From assembly GCA_964023275.1 (NCBI GenBank), contig OZ029921.1:9291306-9355305 (forward strand): DNA of 64,000 nucleotides, given 5' to 3'. The translations under genes were made by a program, and so were the position numbers. Source of the stretch: Norana najaformis. Taxonomy: Eukaryota > Annelida > Clitellata > Crassiclitellata > Hormogastridae. Of the stretch, positions 38,036 through 52,190 are shown piece by piece (position 1 is the first letter of the stretch; each line of letters opens with the position of its first letter). The notes below the pieces were generated by a model that worked only from the letters and a program-made list of their open reading frames with translations, had not been told where the DNA came from and made no database searches.

Positions 38036-41000
38036 ATGATGATGATTATGATGGTTATGACGAGAACAATGATTACAAAATCATAATAGCAACATCAGTA
38101 AAAAGACTACCTTGAGAAATAATTACGTTTAAAGGCAGTTTAGTGATTTTACCCATGCTGTGCTATACAAATGTCTTATTATAATTTATTAAATTACACC
38201 ACTATGCCACCACTTATTACACAGTAACAGGAAAATAGCCTCCTCTGAACTTAGCTGTAAAGACTGAAAGTGACCGCAGACCTTAAAATATTGCACCAGC
38301 CTTGTCCTTAGAGGCACCAAACTGAACCCCAGCTGCACTTGGAAATAGACAATCAAAGGATTTACCACAACCTGTGTGGGTGTCTTAAGGAGAAAAGTTC
38401 CACTCATCTTCAGCAAAGAACACTCCTACTAATAACTTCCATTTGTGGCCTTGCTGTGCAAAGACAACTCATGCAATACCCATCCAGGCAGGGTTTTCCA
38501 TCACTTGAAATAAACTCAGTACCCTCAGCTGTGAAAAACACCCCAGGATATAGCAGTAGGTTATTAGAGGACTTGGGAATCAAGGTACAGACAGCCACTA
38601 CTTGCACTCCAAGCCCAGCATATCAACCATGACAGGTGATTCCACAAAATAGCTGCCATTATCATGGGTCAAAGATTAAGAACCATCGGAACTTGGGTCC
38701 AATTGGATTCCCTTTGAGATGATTAAAAACAGGCCTGCTTACTGAAACTACCATGTGTCTCCTCTTTTCTTGAAGATCCTACCCCTGCAAAAATTCTACA
38801 GTTGGCAGAACATCTATAACTGGATTAATAGCTTCAGCAGGAAGAAGCAATTTAGACACGGAACCTCTGAAACAACAGCTGCTGGCTGAGCACCTTAAAA
38901 ATATCATAGTTAGAACGCTTTTGCATGCACAGAAGCATTACTTAATTTGCCAATACTTCACACATCACTACTTTTCTTTATGGCAGGAGAACCTTATGTG
39001 CATGAGCCAATACACAAGTGCGTAAAACTAATATGGATCCTACCTCACACAATGTAATAGACCAACATATTTCTACTTCACCACTTACACCTATAGTGAC
39101 AAATATTGCAGAACATATGACAATGTGTTTAAGGATGTCAGATGATGTCCTTGCGTCTAACACAACTTTGGGATTTTACTTTTCCTGAAGTAAGTGAACA
39201 GATGTTTACAGGTCTATCTGCATCTTACCCATATTTCTGCTTCTAATCATTTTAGCAATCATCTACTGGTTATGTGCATACTGAGTAAGTGCATGACCTA
39301 GAGAGTCATATATACTGGCTAAGGAGCACATAACAAAACACAATATGTAAGATAGATAACCATAAGAATATGAATTCTTATAAAGTGACAAACACAGTGA
39401 GTTAAATCCCAGAGTTGGGTTAAAATGCGCCAGATCATAATCAAGTAAATTATGGAAACTGGAAATCAACTTATCAGTATTATCTCAATAGCATTCCTAT
39501 AACCCCACAAGACATCCCACATCTAGACATCTAGACCCACTTCAGGATAGACACTAGTTGAAAACATCACAATGCTCCAGTATGGAGTGACTGTCAGCTG
39601 TTCAACTGAAAAGTACCACCTGCAGCTCAGGTATAGTTGCTAAAGAGATCATTTTCATCATCTTTAATTGTAGGCCTTTCAAAGCTCACAACAACGGCAA
39701 CAACACCTTATATCTTCACAAAAGAACTGTCCAAGTAAGGTGGGGAGAGTTCCTTTCACATTCAAAAGAAATTAATCTGTAAATGTGACGTGGCAGTTAG
39801 TCAGAGCACGACAACCGCTCATAAACAGAGATGTCTGCAAACATCTATACACCACAGTCCAGTCTACAGCTGAAATAGGACTTGGTGTCTTTATTGTATA
39901 AGAGCTGACCTCTTGGTCACCATCACTCAGGCTGAGATGCAGTTCTCTGATAGATGGGATGAGATAGCCTTCCAAGCAAACATTTATTACCCTCTCACAT
40001 CAGTCCATCAGGTTTTACTGTGTACAACAGAGACACTCCATGACTTACACAAAAATCAACTCACTGAAAATTAATAATAAATGATAATTAATATTAAAGC
40101 TTCTTAGAATTATTATTAGAATCAATTATTAGAATCCTTTGCTGTTTCCTTTTACCTGAGGAATGAAAATAATAATTAACACAGTGAAAAGATGTTACAC
40201 AAAGGCTGATAAACAGTACAATATAAATTTTGTGTTCCTATCGAAAAGTTTCATATCCAGGGTATCATTTAAAAAAATCTTTACAACAGATTTAATCAGA
40301 AATAGAAATAATACAAAAAACCAACAGCAAGCATCAAATATTTCTTGAAATATCAAAATAGTTAACATCTGACTGCTTAGGTTAATCAATTCAAAAATTA
40401 TACTGTTCAGTGAAAACACTAAAGTTCATAGTTCCATCAAAAATAAATGCTTAATATTTATTCTTTAAAATATTTACAACTTGGTTAAAAACTAAAGTCT
40501 TCAGTTCAGTTTAAAAAATAAAGATTACACTTTAATCACAAATACAAGTTTACAGTTCAGCAAAAATAAGATTTTACATTTTAGTCCAAAATACAAGTTA
40601 ACAACTGAAGCAAAAAACAATAGTTTATAGTTTAGCCAGAAGCAAAAATCTGAAAGAAATCTATCGAAAAGTGGTCACAGTGCGCATACTTAAACTGTGT
40701 TTATGTTTTACCAACTTAACTAGGCCAACCAGCCAGCAAATAAACCATTCACTAGCTAATGACATCTGGTTAGGCTCTACTTTGTTATTATCATTAACCT
40801 TACACGTGTACGTGTGTTAGTCAATTATAATATCAAATAAATTACTTGCCCACTTATTCACCTTTAAAAAATTAATTTACCAAGCTGACAGAAACACATT
40901 CCACTGAGAAGTGGTGGTGATTCATCGGCTCAATACAACCATAAAATCATCTGCGACTCAAAAACACTCCTAACCTTATACAGTACAAATCCAGTAACAT

Positions 41001-42104
41001 GCAGATGTCAGGAGTGAGTCGTGCTATCGGAACTGTGTGTAACTGAGTCGGTTGCCACTGAATATATCAACATTCCTTAGCAGTAGAGCCTACTTTGGTT
41101 AGCATCTATGTAAGTATTTCTTGCATCCTTGTAATAAGTCTATCTGTTGATGTCAGTTTAAAAACATAAATTCTAATTTGTAACTAAGACAAAGTAAAAT
41201 AAAAGTCATTAAAACTTCTCAAAAAGTATAATTTACATTATAAATGCTTATTGTGTTACCATTAAAAGTGCACAGCAAAAGAATACAATAAATGCCTGGC
41301 AACAAGTCTCCTGGTAATTCTCACATTGGGTTCATGGTACAGCCATGCATCCTAAGGCTACCAAATTAACGCGTAGAAATAACTAACGTGTGGTACATGG
41401 TACATTGTAAAGCACCCTTGAAGTAGCTTGCTACTGACAATGCTGTAGAAACTTTTATGATTACAATTACAGTTACAACGAACTAAATAGTACGTGAAAT
41501 TTATTTGTGACGTTTTGCATGTTAATCTCGCTCATTTACGTAATAAATGGTTAGTACATGAACAGGTATTTCCTTTTTCTCTTGTGATTTCCAACATTGG
41601 TGAGATGTCTCATGCACACTTACACTTAAACGCTTGTAATTTCCTATATTAATATAATATTAGAAATGTGATAATCTTAGCATATACCGTATACTGGAAA
41701 TGGTGCATAGTGCTCGAGCACCAACATTTCTACTTTGCAAGAAAGTGTTGGGAGACCCAGGCAGAGTTTCTAAAGCTGTTGGGGTTGACCTCAATATCCA
41801 TGAGGACCTCAATACCCACAAGGACTCTCCATATATTGAATAATATGTAATTTCACTCTGTACTCTGTGGATTCATGTTACATGTTATAGATATTGTCTG
41901 TGGAAATAAACCAAGTAGGCACTCACGTGAAACTAACTTGAAACTATTCTTTTGTCATATGCTTGTAATGGTAATGCATAAACATTTCTCATTTAAATTT
42001 ATACATTTTAAAGTTTTCCTGACTTTTACTTAGCTTTATAACAGCTACAAATTTAAATTTACATTTCTGAAACTGAAGTCAAGAAATAGGTGTATTACAA
42101 GGAT

Positions 42105-42185
42105 GCCAAAATTGTTTATTGTAATTCAAAACTTATATAGCACCACTTCAAGACAGACTCATCAGAGACACTCCTGGCACAATGT
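42105..42185 (-). mobile_element. L2/CR1-like LINE 3' tail, antisense
   Basis: TTGTTTATTGTAATTC, then ACTTATATAGCACCACTTCA and GACTCATCAGAG, are the reverse complement of the tail seen at 27950-27985 and 37975-38033. Confidence 0.7.
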
Positions 42186-42657
42186 CCCAGAGCTATACAC
42201 ATACAAACCTCAGTAGGCTATATGCTAATACATAAATGCTGAGATATTCAGTGAATTCCAGTAGCAAATGACTCAGTAACATGCGGTTCTGAAAGCTTGA
42301 CTCACGACATCCGTGTTACCGGGCTTTTACTGTAGTTTCAAGTTAGCTTCACATGAGGGCACATTTGAAGTTCATTTCCACAGACAATACTTATAGCATA
42401 TCACAAGAGTCAACATCGATACAGGATGCAGAGTGAACCATACATAACTTTATAATATAGAGTCCATGGGGTATCAAGGTCTTGGATCCAAAGACTCTGT
42501 CAATTATAAAGTATTTGCTGCTACATTTTGTTTACAACTTTTTATTTTATAAGGTCTTTATTCTTCAGAGATGACTTATTTCCGTGTTCTGCACCCTGCT
42601 CTTCTAAAATTGTATGGCTGCATCTATGCTACTGAGATCATCTACGGATGATAGGTT

Positions 42658-42720
42658 TATTTCACCTTCACCTTCACCATCAGCATCAGCATCACCATCA
42701 TCATCATCATCATCATCATA
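42658..42720. repeat. CAC/CAT trinucleotide microsatellite
   Basis: Compound CACCTT, CAGCAT and CATCATCAT repeats. Confidence 0.9.
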
Positions 42721-43993
42721 CAGCCTATGCTGCAACTCTCACCCTTGCTATCACTGTTCAATTTAGCAGTAACTCGATTTATATATAAACACTTGGCTGG
42801 TTTGGAATGACTTGTCCCCAGCTAGATTTCCACAAATTGTTGCATGTGCTTGAAGAATTTGGCTACTTATCAGTGTTCCCTTTTTCCTCTCTTGAGCAAA
42901 CCACGTGCAAGTGGATATGTCTATTTCCAGTTATTGGAATAGCACACACGTTTTTGCTCAAGCCTAGCACTAGAATCAACATCTTTTACAATATCACAAA
43001 GCCTTGCTTTGTTTTTCATGCATTACTTAATTACTTACTTTTCAGCCAACTTCAATGGGTAGAATCGTTAACTCCAACACCTTCAGGAACTCTGCCCGAG
43101 TCTCCAACAATTTTCCTTGCAGAGAGTACAAATGTTGCTGCTCGAGCAGTATCCACCATTTTGCAATTTATGACATAAGCTAAGATTATCAAATTTCTAA
43201 TATTACATTAATATACAAAATTACAATTGTGTTTAAGTAAGAACATGCATGACACATCTCACCAATGTCGGAAAAGGAAATGCCTGTACAGGTACTAACC
43301 ATTCATAGGTAAATGAGAGAGATTAAAGTGCAAGTCGTCATGAATAATTCACTTTCTAATTAGTCTATTTACTGGATGTTAGCAATTTCTACATGTTAAG
43401 TTGGTAGCCTTAAGGTGCAGGCCTCTACTGTGTGTTAAGCGAATACATATGTAACCCAGACGCATGATACCGGACTTTCACTGTACAAGGATAGTTTAAT
43501 ATACATTAGTAAACAAAAACAGAAAGACACTAACAGCGGGACAAGCAGACATATACAAGACAGTTAGACAGGTATTTCTCAATTACCCTGCAGTGTATAG
43601 GCAAGCGCTGTGTAAGAGTCTTGAAAATAATGAATGTAAACAGCTGATACTAAAGTACTCACAGGCATCAGTTTTGCTGATAATAAGCACTGTGGTCAAC
43701 GGCCAGACACCACTTAACTTTTGTAGTATTGTAATTAGACAAAGCTGCCTGGCTATACATGTAGGTCATAGTGAATGCATTATAAGTCCATGAGGGCTTT
43801 AGCCACTGTTGCCATACTGTACTCTCTGCATTAAGCAGACAAAAGTTTTAAGAGCATAGTTTAATGGTTACAAATTTGCATACAAGTCACGTATGTGATA
43901 TACTTATGCCAACAGTTAGCATAAAATCAGGCAATAAAACCAAAAAGTTAACCTGCTGTATTCTTAACCATTTGTGAGTCAGATATTTTTAGC

Positions 43994-44057
43994 CAAATAA
44001 TGTGGTCCTTGCCAGATATTTTCGGGATTTGATACAATCTCACCACTTAAGGGTAAA
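43994..44057. mobile_element. Small TTAA-flanked MITE, copy 1
   Basis: TTAACCATTTG, then AGATATTTTTAGCC and GCCAGATATTTT, ending CTTAAGGGTAA. It aligns along its length with the reverse complement of 54124-54217. It is shorter through internal deletions, and its right TTAA is mutated. Confidence 0.55.
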
Positions 44058-44844
44058 AACACAATATCTCGGCAATCGTGGAAGATACAGTGTGAACATG
44101 AAATTTGCTTAAAAATCAATTTTAAACATGCCTAAGTCATTTTATTGTTACTACTTGCTCGTGTTTTTTAGATGCGGCAAGTCAAAGACATGGTTTGGCA
44201 TGTACATGATCACAAGAAGCCATTACGTTTTCTTTTTATATTCTGCCACTGTTTTAAATAAATATATGTAACGAATATATAGCGTTCCTTTGTTATTATC
44301 AGGTCAAAATTTAAACTATAGTTCAGGCAAATGTCCTTGTCATGGATGGTTTAGTATGTAAACCAGGATTTATGAATGCACCATTGCTTTCTTCACCATT
44401 TACTTCACAAGCTGGGTAGTAATCAAATCTCCACCAGGTCATTGATATTAGTGAGCAGCAGATGGAACTTGACATGTGGTTATATTTTGAAGGGCAGAAG
44501 GCAAAGAATCAAAGTTACTTACATGTGCTGAAGGCATTGCCATTTAGGTAAAACAGACATCATTTTCTCTAAACTTCTTGTGTGGTACAAAAAATCTGAA
44601 GCCAGGAATCTGCAGGTAAGGTTATGTTGGCCAGTAACTTTTGCAGAGGCATTTCTATAAGTCACTAGAGCAAAATAAAAGTAAGAAACTTGCATCTAGT
44701 TCTGCTCTGCGAGCATCCAGGCATCGCCAGTTTAGTGCTGAAAGCGCTGGGTTGATGGGCAATTCTTAGCATCCTGCTATACTACAGGGACAATCTCAGC
44801 CCGCAATTCTCATTATAAAACTATGAAAATATACTAAACATCAT

Positions 44845-45365
44845 ATCAGCAGGCAGGCCAACCCTTTACGTACAATTTTTCAACCAGCCTTTATCAAAGG
44901 CTGACAAAACACTAGTCTAGCAATGCCACGTTGCCCACCATCACTGCAGTTATCGCTTGAAAAATTCTATAAATCACTAGTATGAACACTACTTACAGTA
45001 CTGTTGGTCCTGCTACTCGGAACTGCATGAAGTCCTTCAAACTTAACTCTTCATCTGGCTCTGAATTACCAAAAATCATATGCCAAACTACATATCCATT
45101 CGTGATCGCAATCCATAACATGAATGCAAAACGAAAAAGATAGCTCACTTTCACGTTGAACTCAGACCCAAGCAACCAATGGCAAATCATAGCATATTTA
45201 TTTGAGCTACTTATCTATGAAGCTATTTATATAGATTAAACGCTTGTTCCATACCCTCCAAGAGCTTTATTAAGGAAACCTATACCGTTGCAAATCTGTG
45301 CCTGTGGCACAGGTGGAGAGTTATCAATTGTTGCAAAATTGCATCCGTGGTGTGCAAAGGGTTAA
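44845..45365 (-). mobile_element. piggyBac-like DNA transposon remnant
   Basis: The - strand frame 45190-44993 ends ITNGYVVWHMIFGN, EPDEELSLKDFMQFRVAG and a stop. This resembles the C-terminal (N)(A/G)YxLW…LxxFRxxLA block of piggyBac-type (DDE_Tnp_1_7) transposases. Outward lies GCAAAGGGTTAA at 45354-45365, the reverse complement of a piggyBac-like terminus TTAACCCTTTGC. The other end has CCAACCCTTTACG at 44858 and a hairpin CCAGCCTTT…AAAGGCTG. The element is internally deleted. Confidence 0.5.
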
Positions 45366-45539
45366 AATTCAAAAACAATTATGTTAACCAGAGACCAAGC
45401 AAACTGCCCGTGGGTTGAGAAAGTCCTTAATATCCCTGGTAAATAATGTACTGGCACATTTATTGAAAATCAACTGGAGTCTAAGGCATTAAAATTTCAG
45501 ACTAAAAGACCCTAACACAGAATGACATATATATACCTA

Positions 45540-46230
45540 TATATATAAAATTCTGCTTTGTCCCTCAGAAAAGGTTGCACTCATCATCATTGTCTTCTTC
45601 TTCATCATCACCACCACCACCACCATCATCATCATCTTTGTCATCGTCGTCATCATCATCATGTTTCTGAAGTCAGCCATAAGGCAGCAACGAGCATGAA
45701 TAAATGATCTCCATTCTTTCCGGTCATGTGTCCAAATTAGGATTATTCTCATGTTTAGCCCATCTTGTTATGTCCTCATTAAACTATCTATCCAGCATAG
45801 TCATGGTCTTCCTTTGCTTCTCTTATCCTTTGTATCTTGCATGTAGCACAGCAAGTGAGATTCACTCACCTGTCATTCTTGCCACATGACCTAACCCTCA
45901 TTCGAGTCTTCACTGAATGACTTTACCTAACAGAGTTATCTGTATACCCAACGATTGCCACATATCATCATTTCTAATTTTTTGTAGTCTTGAGATGCAA
46001 GCAACTTTCCTTCTGCCAACTCAATTCTGTTTTGAGGATCCTTTTTAAAGCATCTTTCTTTCTCACTGTCCAGCATTCTGATCCATACGGAAATATGGGT
46101 TGTATCATCATCTCATATATTCTTGCCTACATTTGCATAGTCCTTTCCATACTTCTCCCCATCCTGCCCATTTGTCCAAATGCTTGTGATGTGCATCCAA
46201 TTCTTCTTTATGTGGCTTCTGACTGAGTGT
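45540..46230 (-). mobile_element. RTE-like LINE 3' fragment, antisense, with TCA-repeat tail
   Basis: On the - strand it reads IYGSECWTV… then a region equivalent to the WFGHM segment, with stops. It ends in a TCATCA/CACCAC tail at 45581-45661 (+ coordinates). It matches the sense fragment at 29180-29860. Confidence 0.7.
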
Positions 46231-48271
46231 AAGCACTGATTATGCCACTAAATAAACTTAAAAACTCCTTCTACATAGCAGGACAAAACCTGCCAACATC
46301 AAATTACATCAAATGCCTATTTGACTGTTAGCTAAACAACTTCAGCAACTAACTTGTTTGGAGTTTCCCATTCCAATTTCATATTTTCAGTTAATTTATC
46401 ATGCTTTGTTCATCATAATTGTGATAAAATCTGGCAGATTGTCATCCAATAAAAACCAAACACTAACCTGACGCATCAGCAAAATTTGCAGCATGAGGTT
46501 TATAACTCAGCCAGACCAAAGAGCTTAATACTCATACACAGCATTATATAGGTAAGCAGCAATTTAATCACAATGTTGGACAGATTCAAATCACACTAAA
46601 CCTGGTAAGTTCTATAAAAATTGTAACTTTTAACCAAGAACATTTCTGAGTAGTGAACAGGTGCAATAAACAAACTTTGACATCACATAAAGCTTTTACG
46701 ATTATAAATGTTTACTATGGACTAAAATTCCATGAAATATATTGCACTATGCCAGCTTTCTGACACAAGATGACAACTGAAAGAACAACAGTAGTAGTAT
46801 AAGGAAAAGACAGCAGATATCATCAACAGAAGGACCATTTGTTGGCAAGAACAACAAATTCAGCCTTTGGGGTACATTACCACAAAGCCTATTGCCATGG
46901 CAAGTCAGTAAGGCAATAACACAAACAGACAACCCACACAAATATTAAAAACACACAAGGCCTACAGCCAAGTATGAGGCGACTGAACATGGGAACAGCA
47001 GAGGCCACAGTGATGAGACAAATAAACTGAGCACAACTAATTCCCACCAGCAAGAATTAGAATTATTAGGACATCATTAAATCCATCACTTCTTCCATTA
47101 AAGGCCCAAAAACACTCATGATGCTTTAAGAAATTAAATTTTTGCTGTCCACAAATTCAGTCAAGCAAACTTTCAAAGTGGCATAAATGTAAGATCTGCA
47201 GTGTCCTTACTGTGATCAAGGTAGTATCAATCAATATTTGCAAATAAACTAAATTACAATGACTGCCCCTTCGCTTTAGATCTTTGCTTTAGATTTCTTT
47301 CTCTTCTTCTATAGACTTAAGGCTTAAAGTAACCGGACTATGATGTAATGCATTATTTGGTTGCTAAAGGTGTAAGTGGCACATTAGAAATGTAGCATTG
47401 CATTTCAATGAGAAGGAGAAGCAGGCACCTTAAACCACTCTGCAGAACAAAACAGATGTAATATGAGTGTCTTTTCCTTTGACTCTTATGGCTCCTCGTA
47501 ATGTAAACAAATTGAATAAGCAATTGTTAAAATGAAATGTAAATATCTATGCAGAAATATCATACTTGTGTTTGAACCAGTTACCTCTCAGCACCCAAAC
47601 ATTGCAAATCAGAGACAAATTACTGGGCCAAAGCCAATGTCCCTCAAGTTTGACTCCTGTGGTCTTGTGCAAAATTCTCAACTACTGCAGTCTAAGAAAA
47701 GGCAGCACAATTGTTGGAATGCTGGTGGTGTGTCCCCAGAAAATGTAATCTGACTGTTTGTCTCTGAACACTATTATAACTGACTAGAGTCTGCAGTAAA
47801 TTAGCCAATACCGCTGCTTACCTTATCTTCCAAATAAAGCACAGCTGATGATGATTACTGGCACAAGAAACTCCACTTTCTCATATGCACATAACTGCCC
47901 CACTTTGGAATATTTTCATAGCCCAGAGACTTGCTGTATCTATTGCACTAGTCTCCGTTAATCCATTAGTTTGTTAGGGTTTAAAAGGAAACCAGGCTGG
48001 TAATTCTGGGTCAAGCTGAGACTATTGAGACTGTATTAGGCAGTGAGTTGCATAAACTTTCCCAAGTAGGCACCTAACTGGAGTGGCTTATGCCAGGGTG
48101 TAGGTACTTAACAAAGGATCAAATTTCTCAAACGGCTTTGAACCTCAGCAAGCCAACACCTAACAGCTCTAGGCTAGCATCTCAGAACTGAGACACAGGC
48201 ACAGATAAATAAGATCACAAGTGTATTGTGGACTTCTAAAAATAGTCCCCTGTGGTGGTATTACAACATAG

Positions 48272-48555
48272 CAAAGAAGAGCAGTCCCGTAAGCTAGTTC
48301 CATGAGGAAGCCATGGACATGAAGCATTAGCAACTTCATTTCCTTACACTAGTCGTATGAGGGCAGGTGGACTGTCCTCTTCCTTGTCCGGTCTTCCCAC
48401 AGACAGTGTATGAAAAGAATACTCATTTTATAGTTAAATTTGTTATGGGGCCCAAGTGAAGCAGAAATCCTTAAACATCTTTTCTGTCTGACACGCATTT
48501 ACCCGATCTCTGGGTTGACGGTCCAGTACTCTAAACACTAGACTAGACAGAGGGT
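48272..48555 (-). mobile_element. tRNA-derived SINE family 1, copy 3
   Basis: It shares AAGAAGAGCAGTCCC, the AACTTCATTT…TCGTATGAGG block, …GTCCTCT… and the tRNA-like head (GTCTAGTGTTTAGAGTACTG on the - strand) with the copies at 26700 and 35035. The B box is eroded. Confidence 0.75.
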
Positions 48556-51399
48556 CTCCCACTGCACATCACAGCCACAACAAAATGCCATTATCAGTAA
48601 TCTTTACATGCGTCACTAATAAAAAAATTGTTGAACTACTATGCAGGCCAATTCACAGACCTGTAACAATAAGGTCACATTTTTCAATAAAAATCACACT
48701 CATAAAAGTAATGTGTGCTAACTGTAGACACTAATTTTGCTATACTGCTCAAGTAAACAAGTTTTCTAACAATAAGGGACAGTCAGTATAAAAGATGCCA
48801 TGTCATCAAATATGACTCACAGTAAGCTACAATAATTGTGCTGTTACCTGACAATATATGTGAGCATTAAGGCCACACTGGCATCTGCTCTTGTCAGAAA
48901 ATACATTAAAATACAACTGCAATTTGATAATGCCCCTTACAGTAGTTCAGAGGTGCATTTTAAACCCCAACTAACAACAAGAAACTTTATGAACAATAAG
49001 CTGAAATTAAGAGTCGATGCTTCAGTTAACAGCAATGTTCTTGAGTTTACAAGCAATGTTCTAATTCGGTTTACAGCAAATGATTTGTTCTGTTCTGATG
49101 AAACCTGACTCTTTAGCCACATACAACAAGTGCTTTCTGTGGACTTCAAAATAAACATGCACGACAGAGCTGTTACCAAGTATAGCTCCAGTATTTACTA
49201 ATTACATTACTTTTCCGAACATTACCTTGGGTAGGACTTACATTACCTTGGGTAGGACTTGAAGGACATCACTAATATGCAAACTAAAAAGCTGTCATGC
49301 AGGACTGTCCTTAAACAAAAGGCAATTTTACATGGTCAAAGGACAGTTATTAACAGTTTTCTGGGGCTGACAGACCTTTGCCTCAAATCTCAGTTACTAA
49401 CAAGAAAACATTTACTGCCAGGCTAAATGGCTTTAACAGTCAATTTCACACAAGGCTGGTTGCCAAACAGAAAGGCTTATGGGTAAAAACTTTGAAAATT
49501 TTTGCAAGTATTTCTTTCTGTTCTGATGAACATACTGTATGTAACTAGAAAACCAGGCACTCCAATCATCCTTATCTGCCTTTTCAGATCTGGTTTGCAG
49601 TCAAATATGTTTATACCAGATAAATTCACTGAATATGACATAAGGAGCTTTTTATGCAGCTACGGATTTCAGTCGGTTCTCTGTATGGCATGAGCATCAA
49701 TGTAACCTGGCCTGAATACACATTTAGAAATTTCATACATTTACTAAACCAAAGCTCAAAAAACTTTATTGGTGATGGGCTAAACCAGCAAACTGGGATG
49801 GTCCCATGTGCCAGATGGGATTTGTACAGAGAGTCTGGGGTCTCTGCCCCAAAGCCAAAGTCCAGTTCACTAGTAATTCAGACTGTAAGAAAAGGGTTAA
49901 TAAAAATGGAATGAGGTGTGCAATTCAAACAATATACTTCGTATTGCGTGTAGGCCTAGCTTGTCTGAAATCAAGAATTCTACCGTTGCAACCAAGCATT
50001 CCTTCACAAACACACCATCAGAGTGGGACTTCAGCTGCTAGCACAGCTAGCTTGCAAGCAGCATAATGTGCTGCCATGGCTTTTTTAAAGAGTCCTTGCT
50101 GTTTGAAGTGTCTTTTTCTAATGGTCCTTAGAACAAGTAAAATTGTACTAAATGAACTGAATGAACTGAATGAATTGTTACGGAAAACTTCAGACTTTGG
50201 CAGTTCATTCAAAAAAAACAAGTAGCAAAATCATAAAGTAGTGTAAGGCAATAAAATATTTTCACAGTGTCTGTCTAAGAATCCCCTGGAGTCCCACTGA
50301 ATTGCACCTACACGTGTCTTTAACTACTTTGAAACTGTCCAGTTTCTTCACAATCACACGATGCTTCAATGCTGGCCAAAAGTTATGCAAAAATGTTATT
50401 GTTACCAAAGTCATTTCACCACTAAAATTTGTTTACTACTTTTGTGCCATAGTTAACCCAAACAAGGATGCTCTGGATGCTGGGACATATTTTTGAGGTC
50501 CTTAAAAGGCACTGTATTTAGTGTCTCAGAACAATATACTGCATACTGCAAGCATGGTGCTCTCAAGCAGCTTGAAGAGATAAATAAGTCTGATGGCTCA
50601 GGCAGGACCTGGACATGGAGGGTGGAGGCCAACTGCCACCCACTCACTACATCAGGTAACATACAGCCTGTATATAAGGACAGGGAAAGCTGGCACTGGT
50701 GTCACAGAAATAGCAACACTGCAGAGGAGAATGCTGATAATTATGGCTTATACAACACCTTCAATTTACAGAAAGACGTAAAAGTTGGCAAAACATTATT
50801 TGGCACAAATGACTTTCCAAACAAGTAAATGTTGCACATGAAGAGAACAAGGACAACTCACAAGATCCAGTTCCTGGATGGTCTTAGAGGAGAAACATGA
50901 CTGCTTTCTGAGTAACTACATCTCTTCGGCAAGCTAAATTAAGTACAGACCCACCACAACCATATTTCACAATATTAATTTACAACTTGACTGGGCCATT
51001 TCTGAAGCAAAAATATTCATTCCCCATGCTTTAACAATCCAACTAAACCTGTCAACCTATGGGGTCCATCGTTAAGAGGATTGCAGTCAGACACTTCGGG
51101 TTAACAGGGGTCCATAAGCCTCTCCGAAGTATATCTGGTTATGAGTCACATTACCAATGTGTGACAATATGAACTCAGAGCAACCCTATTAACCCTATCC
51201 CTTCATCCAATCAACAGACACTTCACCCACTTTACACTGACTCCAATGATGACAGTAACAGCAACTACTACTATAACCTGACACAATAATATGACGATGG
51301 CAAAGACAACATTACCATCAACAGCAGGGGCAAACTCACAACATTTTGTTGCATGCTTTGATTTTATCCATTTTTCTGATAGTAATGTTGTGACAATTA

Positions 51400-51690
51400 T
51401 CTAATGATGTCAGTAGGTAACAATAATCTGACGATGTCAGTAGGTAACAATAATCTGATGATGCCAGTAGCTAACAATAATCTGACGATGTCAGTAGGTA
51501 ACAATAATCTGATGATGGCAGTAGGTAACAATGATCTGATGAAGTCAGTAGGTAACAATAATCTGATGATGTCAGGAGGTAACAATAATCTGATGATGGC
51601 AGTAGGTAACAATGATCTGATGATGTCAGTAGGTAACAATAATCTGATGATGTCAGTAGGTAACAATGATCTGATGATTCAGTAGGTAAT
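51400..51690. repeat. 27-bp minisatellite, about 11 copies
   Basis: The unit is ATGATGTCAGTAGGTAACAA plus TAATCTG, with a few variants (GCAGTAG, CAATGATCTG). Because 27 is a multiple of 3 and the unit lacks stops in some frames, both strands stay open for about 90 codons (MSVGNNNLM-type and LLPTDIIRL-type). No start context or splice signal suggests a real gene. Confidence 0.95.
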
Positions 51691-51763
51691 AATCTGATAT
51701 GCCAAATACAACATTACCATCAACCAATTTTGTTGATGTTGCTCTTGCTCTTGAAGGCACTGT

Positions 51764-52190
51764 TTGACCTTCTGTCACCCATCCTTAAAATCTGAAAATC
51801 CCTCCATTGCCATAGCAGTTCCACCCCTCTGGAATAAACTCTTGCCAGAATACTATGATCTGATCCATCCTACAAATTCACCAAAATCAGCACTTCTGCC
51901 CTTTCAATCTTTGTGCAAGTCTTTCACTCAGAATATAAAACACACCTCTTCCACACATTCTATTCTGATTCCTCCTCTTCCCTTAATCTACCTTGCTGTT
52001 CCAATTCCAAGCAATATCCATCATAGTCCTCTGACTGTCTGCCTGCCTGACCCTCGGATCATGACCTGGAACCAAATTTGACCCTTCCTGCCTATAGATT
52101 TTGTTGTGACCAAGTGCCTGGTAATAAGCTGGTTCTTGTGACTTGGCTTTCTTTGGGCACTACTGAAATCTAGAGTTCATGATTCTGATT
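51764..52190 (+). mobile_element. LINE ORF2 C-terminus and 3' UTR, family B, longest copy
   Basis: The frame at 51764-52081 reads PSLKSENPSIAIAVPPLWNK, then FQSLCKSFTQNIKHTSS. This is the ordinary xxxFSVAxPxLWNxLP…FKxxLKTHLF end of non-LTR ORF2. After the frame comes the family-B 3' UTR (ATAGATTTTGTTGTGACC, GACTTGGCTTTCTTTGGGC). Confidence 0.8.

Noticed and set aside
44993-45190. Host membrane protein exon (hydrophobic 65-aa frame)
   Set aside because: The end of the frame and the nearby TTAACCC-type terminus fit a transposase remnant better, and a partial inverted copy exists at 53405-53605.
51397-51685. Open frames of about 90 aa on both strands
   Set aside because: Products of the 27-bp minisatellite; no start context, splice sites or family resemblance.
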